NCBI RefSeq assembly: GCF_005405925.1
Contig: NZ_BJHV01000001.1
Location: 7,998,001-8,062,000, forward strand
DNA length: 64,000 bases
Direction: 5' to 3'
Source: Streptomyces antimycoticus
Lineage (GTDB): Bacteria; Actinomycetota; Actinomycetes; Streptomycetales; Streptomycetaceae
Shown here: positions 8,778 through 16,908 of the stretch, one piece after another
How positions within the stretch are numbered: position 1 is the first letter of the stretch
Layout: each line of letters starts with the position of its first letter
Notes under the pieces: generated by a model
The model's input: only the letters and a program-made list of their open reading frames with translations
The model's database searches: none
What the model was told of the DNA's origin: nothing
Program-made: the position numbers and the translations under genes

Positions 8778-9215
8778 TCAGTCCTCAGATGCGGTAGAAA
8801 TTGCCATCCAGGCGACCTTGGTCTCACTCTCCGACAGGCGGAATCCCCATCGGCCACGAGCAAACGCCTCCACGATCTGCAAACCCCGCCCTCGTTCCGG
8901 CAGCTCCGTATCAGCCTCCACCCCGCCGTTACGAAATGAGGGCAACGCCGGTAGAAGCGGATCGCTGTCTTCGATCTCGAAGACAAACGAGGGGCCCTTG
9001 CGAAGGAGGCGCATCTCGTACGGACCGTGCGCATGCTCCAAGGCGTTGGCCGTGAGCTCCCATGCCGCCATCGCCGCATCACTGGCGGCCTGCTCCGGGA
9101 TCTCTAGTTCGCGCAGTGCGCACCGTAGCGCAACGCGAATACGTGTAGCGACACTGTGGGTTCTGTCGTTCCAGTGCCAAATCAGCACCTGGCTGCCGTC
9201 CCTCATCTGTGTCAC
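8778..9215 (-). CDS. RsbW-like ATP-binding protein (HATPase_c_2)
   Basis: A 145-residue GHKL-fold protein. The N-box is visible (AAMAAWELTANALEHA) and the G1/G2 region follows (FVFEIEDSDPLLP ... LPERGRGLQIVEAFARGRWG). This is the single-domain anti-sigma-factor kinase/ATPase family, numerous in Streptomyces and often regulating sigma factors or development. GTG at 9215 is preceded by GAGGGG at suitable spacing; ATG at 9206 is an alternative. No sigma factor or antagonist lies beside it, so its partner is unknown. The second member of the family in this window is at 12447-12863. Confidence 0.85.
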   Translation of the reverse strand: MTQMRDGSQVLIWHWNDRTHSVATRIRVALRCALRELEIPEQAASDAAMAAWELTANALEHAHGPYEMRLLRKGPSFVFEIEDSDPLLPALPSFRNGGVEADTELPERGRGLQIVEAFARGRWGFRLSESETKVAWMAISTASED

Positions 9216-9534
9216 GGCCGCACCCCTCGCGTAGGGAGGCTGTTGGCATTTCTCGGCGCAGTGCGTGTAGTGCGTGCGTCGCTTGGCTGGAGTGTTCCGA
9301 TAGCGAAAAGGGTTGCGGTCATGCAGATCCCTCCGAATGGTTTCGAGAATGGAACGCGACCACGACACCGCAATCCGACCCGAGAGCGAAATAACCCCGT
9401 GGAGTGAACTTTTTCTCTGACGATGCTTGGCGGCATTCTTCGATGGAACGCCCAAGGGAAAACGCCAGTCGAATGTGATGAAGTCCTGGACTTCCTGCTT
9501 CTCGAAGCAGCGTGAGGGTGCTACTTCTATTGAC
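9216..9534. other. Intergenic region, no gene seen
   Basis: A relatively AT-richer stretch between the RsbW-like ATPase gene and the end of the broken NB-ARC gene. The open frames crossing it are short and have no family resemblance. It probably contains the promoter of the minus-strand ATPase gene and the 3' end of the NB-ARC transcript. Confidence 0.45.
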
Positions 9535-11469
9535 CTACTCCGCCAATTTGCGGAGTCGTTGACGCACCCGTTCCGCGTCGCGCAGATTGATGAGCTCGTA
9601 CTGCTCGAGGGAAGTCTTGTAGAACCGGCTGGCGCGGGAGACATGACCCTGTTCTTCGGCGGCCTGTCCCAGCATTTCCAGTGTCCGGGCAATCCACCTG
9701 GGGGACCTGATCTCGCCGTCACCAAGGTTCGCCCGCATCCGATGGGCCCGGATCAGGAAGCCCTTGGCATCATCAGCTCGGCCCATCGCGTACTGAGTAG
9801 AGCCCAGTTCGTAGAGGACCTGGGCTTGCACGCGTTGATCGCGCGCGGCGTCGGCCACTGGAGCGCAGTCCCACTCCCCAGGTGTTGAGCAGGACGCGCT
9901 CGGGCTCCAAGGCGTGGCATCGGCTGGCGGCCCGGCACGCGATCGCGTGTGCCTCTTCCCACAGGAGGTAGTTGTGGTGGCTGCGCCACCAGGGCCACAT
10001 CGCGCGCACGAGCTGCCAGACCATGTTGTCCGTCCCGGAGGCGTCAGCAATGCGAACTCCCAGCATCAGGTTCTCGTGCTGGAAATCGAGCCAGGTCTGG
10101 GCTTCCACGTCACTGGTGAACGGAAGCTGAGCGAGAGGATGGACGTAGTCGCGAGCCAGTCGGCAGTGGCTGGGGGAGCCGTTGTTCGGCAGCCGTGGCC
10201 GAGGCCAGGTACCAATCGAGCAAACGCCGGCGCCACCCCGTCCCTGGCTGAGTCCACACGGGCTTGGCCGACGGCGTGGTCGCGAACAGCATCGTGGAAC
10301 TTGTAGATGGGGCCGCGGCACGGCTGGTGGCCGAGTTCTTCGAGTGGCCGCGCAGACGCGAGGGAGCACGAAGACTGCCGCGATCATGTCGGCGTCGAAG
10401 TCGACGACGGCGAGCGACACGGACAGCCGGTACACGCGGGCGGCATCGGCGTCCAGAGCCTCGCACGCGCTGTCCAGTGCCATGAACCGACTCGGTTGAT
10501 CGGGGGTGGGCTGGACGCCCGGCCATGAGTCGTTCATGTCTTCGTTCCTCCGGGTGGAGTGGGGGGTGGCCAGGCGTGTGGCAGTGACGCTCATTGCCAG
10601 CGGAATGCCGACCGTCCGCGCCGCCAACTGCCGAACTTGGGATTCGGTCAGCTGTCGCGCTCCGAGGCAGCGCGTCAGAAGTTGTTGGGCGGCTGCCGGA
10701 CCGAGCGGGGGAAGGCGGCAAAAGGTCGCGCCGTCCTGGACGAGCGGGAGCAGCACGTCTCGGCTGGTGACTACCACCACATGCCCCTGACCCCGGGGAG
10801 AAGCGCGCGTACGTGGTCGGCACGCACCGCCTTGTCGACCAGCAGGGAGATCGGCTGGCGCTCAGCCGTGATGGATCTCCACCACACGGCCAGCTCCTCC
10901 GCATCGCCACACAGCTCGCCCGGCCACGTGGCTCGCAACAGGCGGCCCAGTGTTTCGGCCATGGTGGCCTGGCCCTTCGGCGAGTAGCCTCGCCAGTCGA
11001 CCTGAAGCTGTCCGCCGGGGAACTCATCGCTCAGGTCGTGCAGCAAACGTGTGGCGAACGCCGTCTTGCCCACGCCCGCGACACCGCCGATCGAGATAAT
11101 GCGTGCGGAGTCGCGCGGCTGATCAGCCAGCCGCCTGGTCATCTCCCTGAGCATCCTCGTGCGGTCCGTGAAGGTAGCGGGCACCGGACGGAGCTGATGC
11201 GGGACTGGCAGATGCAGCTGACGGTTCGTATGGATATTGATCATCTGGAGGTTACGAGCTTGAACGCTGGTCTCCACGGTCGGGTGTCCGTTGAGAGTGT
11301 TCGCTGTGGACGTCCGGTCGTCCCTCGCAGGTGGGATGGCATGGGGCAAGGTGTGGCTCTCCTGGTTGACGAGGGAAGGCCAAGGCAAGGTTGTGGCCAA
11401 AGCGGTTGAGGTACCGGGCTCGGTCGCCGCCTTCGGCGTGACCATCGAAGACGGCGACCGGGGGCGCAT
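9535..11469 (-). pseudogene. Frameshifted NB-ARC/TPR (AfsR-like) regulator
   Basis: The pieces of one STAND ATPase are spread over several frames. The first segment (to ~10785) has the domain entry VPATFTDRTRMLREM, Walker A (IISIGGVAGVGKTAFA) and LLVDKAVRADHVRALLPG. The next gives HVVVVTSRDVLL and PLGPAAAQQLLTRCLGAR. Others give LEELGHQ, YKFHDAVRDHAV, LLDWYLASATAAEQRL and RLARDYVHPL, then TPR-like helices (VLYELGSTQYAMGRADDAKG) to the stop at 9535. Frame changes fall at or near ~10784, ~10361, ~10236, ~10173 and ~9877, nearly all in G/C runs. Family members are soluble regulators that oligomerise on ATP binding. The protein is non-functional as read, but sequence error could explain the breaks. 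The start is uncertain; GTG at 11277 is an alternative to 11469. Confidence 0.8.
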
Positions 11470-11684
11470 GCTGCGGGGGTCAGCGGCGACTCTCTTTCAC
11501 CTCACCGAGGAGAAGGAGACCCGGCGGTATCGTCCCCAGTGCGTAACGCGACGGCGGCCGACCGGCCTTGATGCCGCTCAGAGCGACGGGCTATTGCGTC
11601 CCTTGCAGCCTTCCCGCTCAGGGAACGGCGAGTACCGAGGGCGCCGGTCACGGCCCACTCGAGGTGGACGTCGTGGTGTTTGGG

Positions 11685-12035
11685 CTACTGCACTCCGCCC
11701 GTATAGAAACCCTCGCAGGCATCTGCTAAGGGAAGGACAGAGACGAGGTGAGCTCTCCATCTCCAACAACCTTCGGGGGTACTCACCTCAAAGGCGTAGG
11801 GTCGTCCGCTCCGCAATTCACGGACCGCGATCCCCTCACCACGGTGGTCACCGAGCCAGGCCCAGGCGGCACAGAACGAATCACGATCAAGAGCAGGCAC
11901 AACCTCACGGACTGCCTGGCGCATCCACGCGAGCGCCCGGCCCGGAAGAGGGGTCGTTATCCCGCTCACCACGGCGTTCTCAACCGAATACCCCGCATAG
12001 TCCACGTGGCACCAGAAGGCACGGGGCAAGGTCAC
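11685..12035 (-). CDS. Unknown small protein, second of a coupled pair
   Basis: A 116-residue protein with no recognised domain. It starts at GTG 12035 with GAGGAGG about 8 bp upstream and overlaps the previous stop by 4 bp (GTGA), so it is translated with the 12032-12445 gene. The sequence is rich in Trp and aromatic residues (HVDYAGYSVENAVVSG, PEGCWRWRAHLVSVLPLADA), with no signal peptide or membrane helix. Its place behind an RsbW-like ATPase suggests a regulatory module, but no function can be assigned. Confidence 0.62.
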   Translation of the reverse strand: MTLPRAFWCHVDYAGYSVENAVVSGITTPLPGRALAWMRQAVREVVPALDRDSFCAAWAWLGDHRGEGIAVRELRSGRPYAFEVSTPEGCWRWRAHLVSVLPLADACEGFYTGGVQ

Positions 12036-12445
12036 ATCGACCGCCTCCTCGGCAGCCGCGCCGCTCGGTCGGGTCGGATGACCAGGTGGGCACTCGCGGG
12101 AAGGTAGACCGGGCAGGCTGAGAACTCGTAGGTGGTGTCACCTTCGTCAACCAGATGGAGATACATCGCCCCCTCGGACAGACAAGCGATGGCCTGGTCC
12201 ATCGCCCACCTGTCCTTCAGCCATTCAAAGCCGCGTCGAGTGGCAGCTAGCTGGTGCATGCGCCAAGCCGCCCGCCGCACCCGGATACGGAGCCGGGCAA
12301 CAGCTCGCGCTGGAGTGTCCGCGGGCGTGCCGCCGAACTGGAAACCCTGCAGTTCTCCCCACGCGGAGTGGAAGGCGATGACTTCGATCCAGTAGCTGTG
12401 GGCGTGGCCTAGAGGAAGTACGTGGCACCCGTGTGCATCTGTCAT
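12032..12445 (-). CDS. Unknown protein in RsbW-like operon
   Basis: About 137 residues starting at ATG 12445 (MTDAHGCHVLPLGHAHSYW), one base after the stop of the ATP-binding protein gene. It is mainly alpha-helical in appearance in the middle (ARAVARLRIRVRRAAWRMHQ) and ends in a basic tail. No catalytic motif, signal peptide or membrane segment is visible. Tight packing between the ATPase and the 116-residue protein indicates a three-gene operon. Similar short proteins accompany ATPase/XRE/DUF397 groups in Streptomyces, but I do not recognise the family. Confidence 0.65.
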   Translation of the reverse strand: MTDAHGCHVLPLGHAHSYWIEVIAFHSAWGELQGFQFGGTPADTPARAVARLRIRVRRAAWRMHQLAATRRGFEWLKDRWAMDQAIACLSEGAMYLHLVDEGDTTYEFSACPVYLPASAHLVIRPDRAARLPRRRSM

Positions 12446-12446
12446 G

Positions 12447-12863
12447 TCACGCCCCCTGCGGGATCGCATGGTCACTGACCTCGAACCACACGTCCTTGCC
12501 GTCGCTGTTGAGCGTGGCGCCCCAGGCGTCGGCCAGGTTTTCCAGGACAACCATCCCGCGTCCGTTCTCGGCGCTCCAGTCCGGCTCACGGAGCACTGGC
12601 AGCTCGGTACTGGTGTCGCTGACGATGGCCCGTACACCTGCGATCTCGCGTTGGAGGGTGAGGACACAACGCGGGGTCGGCGCGTGTTTGTCGACGTTGG
12701 TCAGCAGCTCGTGCACGCACAGTGTCACGGCTTCTTCCAACTGACCGAAGCCCCACATCCGGACGCGCATACCAACGATCCGACGTATGGCCACGAGCGT
12801 CCGCGGGTGGACGGACAGCTCCTGCCGATACTCCCTGGCCTCTGCCTCTGCCATGACCATCAT
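12447..12863 (-). CDS. RsbW-like ATP-binding protein (HATPase_c_2)
   Basis: A single-domain GHKL ATPase (about 138 residues) with N-box LEEAVTLCVHELLTNVDKHA and later motifs VRAIVSDTSTELP and ENGRGMVVLENLADAWG. I chose ATG at 12863 because GGAGGAG lies just upstream; two further ATG codons follow within 9 bp. It is divergent from a DUF5753 XRE regulator gene that is followed by a DUF397 gene, the arrangement of whiJ/abaA-type loci in Streptomyces. There such ATPases are thought to act with the DNA-binding protein in developmental or antibiotic control. Confidence 0.87.
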   Translation of the reverse strand: MMVMAEAEAREYRQELSVHPRTLVAIRRIVGMRVRMWGFGQLEEAVTLCVHELLTNVDKHAPTPRCVLTLQREIAGVRAIVSDTSTELPVLREPDWSAENGRGMVVLENLADAWGATLNSDGKDVWFEVSDHAIPQGA

Positions 12864-12986
12864 GGCTCCTCCAGCGCCCTGAGCAGCGCATCGCGAACGG
12901 TCCTGACGCTCCGCAACTCCTTGAGCGCCATGCGTGAACACGTAACAGAGTGGACCTACCTATGATTCATTTGCAACCTCGTAGAA

Positions 12987-13000
12987 CTCCAAAGTTGGAG
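12987..13000. promoter_or_regulatory. Perfect palindrome between divergent regulators
   Basis: CTCCAA-AG-TTGGAG is a perfect 6-bp inverted repeat in the AT-richer gap between the divergent ATPase gene (start 12863) and XRE gene (start 13096). A second, weaker inverted repeat (TGCGC...GCGCA, 13055-13073) lies closer to the XRE start. The position suggests an operator for autoregulation by the XRE protein. This is inference; no promoter boxes were assigned. Confidence 0.45.
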
Positions 13001-13095
13001 ATCTGCAAAACTGGGTCAGTCCGTTGGCATATGACAATCGCTGGGGAGGTCATGTGCGCCAAACTGGTGCGCAACCCGTCTGCAAAGGAGCCACG

Positions 13096-13959
13096 TTGGG
13101 AAGCCACCCACGACCGACCGTGAGACGCAGGAGGCTCGGCAGTGAGCTCAAACGGCTACGCGAAGCGGCCGGCATCAAGATGGAACAAGCGGGCGAAGCG
13201 ATCGATGGCGACAAGTCCAAAATCTCCCGGCAGGAGAATGGTCGTCAGGGCATCAGCAGGCTCGAGATCAATGCCTTGCTCAAGCTCTACGGAGTTGAGG
13301 ACGAGAGGCTGAAGATCGCGCTGACGACGTTGGCCCGGGAGGGCCGACGCAAGGGGTGGTGGGCGCAGTACGGCGACATACTCCCTGAGCGCTTCCAAGA
13401 GCATTTGAGCATCGAGTCCGACGCGGCTCGCATGCTCGTCTTCCAGCCGCTCCTTGTCCCCGGGCTGCTCCAGACGCGTGAGTACGCCCAGGAGTCCATC
13501 CGGGGTGTCGAGAAGTCGGCTTCCGAGGAGCAGGTCGAGTCATACCTCTCCGTACGCATGGCGCGGCAAGAGATTCTCCACAAGGACAACCCGCCGCAGG
13601 TCGTCTGCCTGCTCGACGAAGCCGCACTGCGGCGCAGCATCGGTGGTCCGGGCGTCATGGCGGCCCAGCTTCGGAAGCTGATCGAGTTGAATGCCCCTCC
13701 GCGGCTGTCCATCCAGGTCATCCCGTTCAGCCAGGGCTGGCATGCCGGGCTGGACGGCGCGTTCACCATCTTCTCGTATCCGGACCCGATGGATCTGGAC
13801 GTTGTCAGCTTGGGGTACCTCGACGGCTTGCTCTATCTGGAGGAAGATGACGCTGTCGAACGGTACAAGCTAGCTTTTGATCAACTTCGGGCGAGCGCCC
13901 TACCGTCACGACAATCGATGGCGCTCATCTCGCAAGTGGCCAGTGATCTGATCAGTTAG
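13096..13959 (+). CDS. XRE-family regulator with DUF5753 domain (WhiJ-like)
   Basis: A protein of about 287 residues. The N-terminal HTH (LGSELKRLREAAGIKMEQAG ... KSKISRQENGRQGISR, ~14-65) is followed by the DUF5753 effector region (MLVFQPLLVPGLLQTREYAQ ... LSIQVIPFSQGWHAGLDGAF). I chose TTG at 13096 because AAAGGAG sits 5 bp upstream; earlier in-frame starts (13024, 13054) lack this. It is followed 16 bp later by a DUF397 gene, the standard pair in which the small protein modulates the DNA-binding protein. Likely autoregulated from the palindrome region upstream. Confidence 0.9.
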   Translation: MGSHPRPTVRRRRLGSELKRLREAAGIKMEQAGEAIDGDKSKISRQENGRQGISRLEINALLKLYGVEDERLKIALTTLAREGRRKGWWAQYGDILPERFQEHLSIESDAARMLVFQPLLVPGLLQTREYAQESIRGVEKSASEEQVESYLSVRMARQEILHKDNPPQVVCLLDEAALRRSIGGPGVMAAQLRKLIELNAPPRLSIQVIPFSQGWHAGLDGAFTIFSYPDPMDLDVVSLGYLDGLLYLEEDDAVERYKLAFDQLRASALPSRQSMALISQVASDLIS

Positions 13960-13975
13960 AGGCAGGTACACCAAG

Positions 13976-14179
13976 ATGATGCGGCACGATCTCCCCGTCG
14001 ACCGGTGGCGGAAGTCTTCATACAGCCCCGACAACGGGGGGCAATGCATCGAAACCCAGACCACCGCCGATGCCCTGGTTGCCGTCGGCGACAGCAAGAA
14101 CCGTGCCATGGGAGCCCACACCTTCAGCCCAGCCACATGGCGGGAGTTCATCACCGCGATACGAAGCGGCACCCTCTGA
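13976..14179 (+). CDS. DUF397 protein, partner of the XRE regulator
   Basis: A 67-residue protein with the hallmark WRKSSYSPDNGGQCIETQ near the N-terminus and FSPATWREFITAIRSGTL at the C-terminus, covering the whole DUF397 family. In WhiJ-type pairs the DUF397 protein relieves or modulates repression by the neighbouring XRE protein. The gap of 16 bp and the same strand imply co-transcription with the 13096-13959 gene. Confidence 0.92.
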   Translation: MMRHDLPVDRWRKSSYSPDNGGQCIETQTTADALVAVGDSKNRAMGAHTFSPATWREFITAIRSGTL

Positions 14180-14289
14180 GGTGTCTGCTGACGCACAGGA
14201 TAAGAGCGCCCTGTACTCGCTCGACCTGAACTGCGGGCCCTGAGCACCGGGTTTCCCCACCCGGAACGGTTCGCAGAGATGGGCCCGAC

Positions 14290-14387
14290 CGCGAAGCTCC
14301 CCACCGCCATGCGACGGGGGTCAGCCGCCGTGCAGTCTCCGCGCCGAGACCTCTGGTGGCTCCGGTGACGAGTGCTGTCCTCGTACG
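14290..14387 (-). pseudogene. N-terminal remnant of a short-chain dehydrogenase
   Basis: Translation of the minus strand gives RTRTALVTGATRGLGAETAR, the Rossmann TGxxxGxG start of an SDR oxidoreductase, then the match fades within about 15 residues. No clear start codon and no remainder of the ~250-residue enzyme are present. It faces away from the XRE remnant at 14487, the usual layout of MmyB-like regulator/SDR pairs, so both are probably leftovers of one deleted pair. Confidence 0.55.
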
Positions 14388-14486
14388 GCCAGCCTCGGCA
14401 CCGGGACGACGGACAGGAAGTGCCCGGCCCTTCCTGGGAACGGCAGTACCAGGCTGCGCCCGCGACGCCCGCCGGATACTGGGGCG

Positions 14487-14821
14487 ATGAGCGACAGCCT
14501 GGACAACGAACTCGGCGCGGCGCTGCGCCGCTGGCGGGACCGGCTGGATCCGACGGCGGTCGGCCTCCGCGCCGGGCCCCGGGGCTGCGCCGCGAGGAGG
14601 TGGCGCTGCTCGCCGGGGTGTCCATCGACTACGTCGTCCGCCTGGAGCAGGAGCGGGCCACCGCGCCGTCGGCGCAGATCGTGACCGCCCTCGCCCGGGC
14701 GCTGAGACTGTCGGAACCGGAGTGCCACCATCTGTTCCGGCTGGCCGGGCAGGCGCCGTACCACCCGCCAGCCTGCGTCGGACATCTGGATAGGGTCGCG
14801 GTACCCGAGCTGGAGAGGTAG
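14487..14821 (+). pseudogene. Truncated, frameshifted XRE (MmyB-like) regulator
   Basis: It begins MSDSLDNELGAALRRWRDRL at ATG 14487. After about 25 residues the homology moves to another frame: APGLRREEVALLAGVSIDYV, then VRLEQERATAPSAQIVTALA and ECHHLFRLAGQAPYHPPACV. This is the HTH of MmyB-like regulators. The reading changes by one base in the GC-rich run near 14555-14575. The C-terminal ligand-like domain (another ~170 residues) is absent, so this is a real truncation even if the frameshift were a sequence error. Confidence 0.7.
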
Positions 14822-14825
14822 CCGC

Positions 14826-15152
14826 ATGGACCCCGAGATCGTGATCGCGCAGACGACCAGTGACAACGAAGATCAGGCGAAGGCTCTCGCCCGAGGCGCG
14901 GTTGAGAGCAAGCTGGCAGCGGGCGTTCACATCGATGCGCCCATCACCGCCTTCTACTGGTGGAAGGGGAAGGTCGAAGCGGCACAGGAGTGGCGGATCT
15001 CGTACATGACGTCGGCGGACCGCCTGCCGGCACTGGAGGCGTGGCTGCACGAGAAGCACCCGTATGACGTCCCCCAGTGGGTCACGCTGCCCGTGACCGG
15101 AGGGTCGGAGGCGTACCTGTCCTGGGTGGTCGACGAGACGCACCCGCGGTAG
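14826..15152 (+). CDS. cutA: CutA1-type divalent-cation tolerance protein
   Basis: The 108-residue product covers the complete CutA1 family. Signatures are VIAQTTSDNEDQAKALARGA, ITAFYWWKGKVEAAQEW and HPYDVPQWVTLPVTGGSEAY. CutA1 proteins are trimeric ferredoxin-like cytoplasmic proteins linked to copper and divalent-metal tolerance; the biochemical role is not settled. The gene starts at ATG 14826 just after the XRE remnant and converges with the XRE-TPR regulator gene, whose stop is 48 bp downstream. No obvious terminator hairpin lies between them. Confidence 0.92.
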   Translation: MDPEIVIAQTTSDNEDQAKALARGAVESKLAAGVHIDAPITAFYWWKGKVEAAQEWRISYMTSADRLPALEAWLHEKHPYDVPQWVTLPVTGGSEAYLSWVVDETHPR

Positions 15153-15200
15153 GACACGCCACCAAGCGTCTGGCCCTCAGCGAGGCTGCTTCGGGACGGC

Positions 15201-16445
15201 TCACGACGCGAACGCCAATAGGTGGCTGGCGAGTTCGTGCTCCGTGTCGGGGAGCCAGGCAGCGATGCTCTGCGCCCGCTGACGTCCCATGGTGTTCGGC
15301 TTGGACTCCGCTGCCGCTGCGAATTGGTGCGCGACGTAGACCCCGCGGTCTACGTCGCCGCCGCGCAGAAGGGCAGACGCCAAGTCTCCGAGGACAACCA
15401 CTCCGGAGTCGGGCAGTTCCTTGCCGAGGCGCTCGACCGCGGAGTCGGCTGTGACCGTCAGCTCTTGGCGCTTGAGTTCGCCGTACACCGAGAGCGTCAG
15501 TGAGTCCATCCGGTACGGCGTCACGAAGCGGACCCACGCCTGCTCGCTCGTATGGTCGGCGAAGTCGTAAGCGAATCGCGCTTGCTCCAGGGCGCGGAGA
15601 GCGCCGGCATCGTCCCCGGATTGAGCCGCTTCCTCCGCATACCGTCCCAAGGCCCACGCTGCAGCGGTTGCGTTGCCGCGCCCGCGCACATCCTGAGCTG
15701 CCTGTGACAGCATCTCCAGCGCCTTGGTTGCGGTGGCGGCACCGTAGCTCGCGTAGCCCAGTGCCAAGGCGCGCAGAGGAGGGTGCCCGGCCTTCTTCGC
15801 GCACTCCGAGGTCACCCTGTAATAGGCGGCAGCCTTATCGTGCTCCCCGAGATCCCAGGCGAGCCACCCGGCAAGAGCTGCGGTTTCCCCCGCCGCAATG
15901 GTCAGCGCTCGCTCGTGGGTGCTGGCACGGGGAAGGGCCGCGGTGATCGCGTCCAGGTGTGACTCGACCCGATTCTGTAGACTGCGTGCGCTTTCGCTCA
16001 GCTCGTCCACATGCAACCGGGCCGCATGCTCGATGAGCACGCCCGCCGACTCGGGATCGATCCTGGCTCCCTTGCTGAGTGCGTAGGCGAGTCGGCCCCA
16101 TGGCTCAGCAGCCGCAGCTGCGCCGACGGCGGCCCCTCCCAGCAGCGTTCGGCGCTTCACGTCGTCCAGGTCCTCCCCTTCAGCCTCGTCCCTCTTTCGC
16201 CGCCTGACGCGGGCGGCCTTCGCCTCGCGCAGCAGTGGCTCTAACGGGACCCCGCAGGCCACGGCGATATGCCCCAGTGTGTGGTTCGTAGGGACGTTTT
16301 CACCATTCTCATACCGACTTACCTCCCGGCGGGTCACCGTCGCCCGGCCGGACGCCGCGTTGATCGCATCCGCCTGCTCGTCCTGCGATCGGTCCGCGTT
16401 ACGGCGCAGCTGACGGAGTAGCTCGGCGAACGGATCGGCTGCCAT
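15201..16445 (-). CDS. XRE-family regulator with helical-repeat C-terminus
   Basis: A 414-residue protein. Its N-terminal HTH (FAELLRQLRRNADRSQDEQA ... VTRREVSRYENGENVPTNHT) covers residues ~5-70. A basic linker (RVRRRKRDEAEGEDLDDVKR) is followed by RRTLLGGAAVGAAAAAEP and an alpha-helical TPR-like region (~130-400; for example AAAWALGRYAEEAAQSGDDA). Such proteins act as DNA-binding regulators whose repeat domain binds a peptide or partner. It is divergent from the 15-gene nucleoside-like cluster starting at 16909 and is the best candidate for its local regulator. Its own upstream region carries repeated GGGGAAA motifs. Confidence 0.83.
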   Translation of the reverse strand: MAADPFAELLRQLRRNADRSQDEQADAINAASGRATVTRREVSRYENGENVPTNHTLGHIAVACGVPLEPLLREAKAARVRRRKRDEAEGEDLDDVKRRTLLGGAAVGAAAAAEPWGRLAYALSKGARIDPESAGVLIEHAARLHVDELSESARSLQNRVESHLDAITAALPRASTHERALTIAAGETAALAGWLAWDLGEHDKAAAYYRVTSECAKKAGHPPLRALALGYASYGAATATKALEMLSQAAQDVRGRGNATAAAWALGRYAEEAAQSGDDAGALRALEQARFAYDFADHTSEQAWVRFVTPYRMDSLTLSVYGELKRQELTVTADSAVERLGKELPDSGVVVLGDLASALLRGGDVDRGVYVAHQFAAAAESKPNTMGRQRAQSIAAWLPDTEHELASHLLAFAS

Positions 16446-16464
16446 GAGTCTGACCTCTATCGGT

Positions 16465-16539
16465 GGGGGAAAGCCAATCCTCTCTCCAACTCCCCTCTGA
16501 TTTCCCCCTTGACAAAGATTTCCCCCCTCAGGTTTCCCC
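16465..16539. promoter_or_regulatory. Repeated GGGGAAA-type motifs upstream of XRE-TPR gene
   Basis: TTTCCCC occurs at 16501, 16519 and 16533 (reverse complement GGGGAAA), plus one inverted GGGGGAAA at 16465-16472, all within 75 bp directly upstream of the minus-strand XRE-TPR start at 16445. TTGACA at 16509-16514 lies among them on the plus strand, without a convincing -10 box. Clustered repeats at this position suggest an operator array; which protein binds is unknown. Confidence 0.45.
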
Positions 16540-16908
16540 TGTTACGGATGGCGAGGCCGCGGTGCGATGGGCACATGACCACGCACCGGGCAGCATCGTC
16601 GCCCCGACCTGAGAGGGATGACGGCGGGGCCACCGCCGTCAGCAGCGCACCCGCTGGGTGTTCACCCCGGCCGTGCTGCGGCAGAACGCGGAGAACTTCA
16701 TGAAGGGGCCTACGGCCCGCAAGGCGTGGGCCCTGTCCCGCCACGGACGTGCTCTGCAGCCCCGAGGCCGGCACGACCGCATGCACGTGGCGCTGTTCAA
16801 TGCCGCGTTCGAGGAGGTCGGCGGCCCGGATCAGTACCCCCGAGTGCGAACTCGAACCGGGTTCGGCCCTCTGAGGCGCGACAGCCACCCCTGACGAGAA
16901 GGACGATC
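16540..16908. other. Leader region of the nucleoside-like cluster
   Basis: A 369-bp gap between the repeat region and the first cluster gene. One plus-strand frame (GTG 16658 to 16894; FTPAVLRQNAENFMKGPTAR ... RMHVALFNAAFEEVGGP) looks protein-like but matches no family I know. It may be a short unknown gene or remnant. The cluster promoter is presumably here. Confidence 0.35.

Noticed and set aside
9427..9888. Plus-strand frame with a plausible start opposite the NB-ARC remnant
   Set aside because: The minus strand carries recognisable TPR-like sequence; the plus-strand product has no family resemblance.
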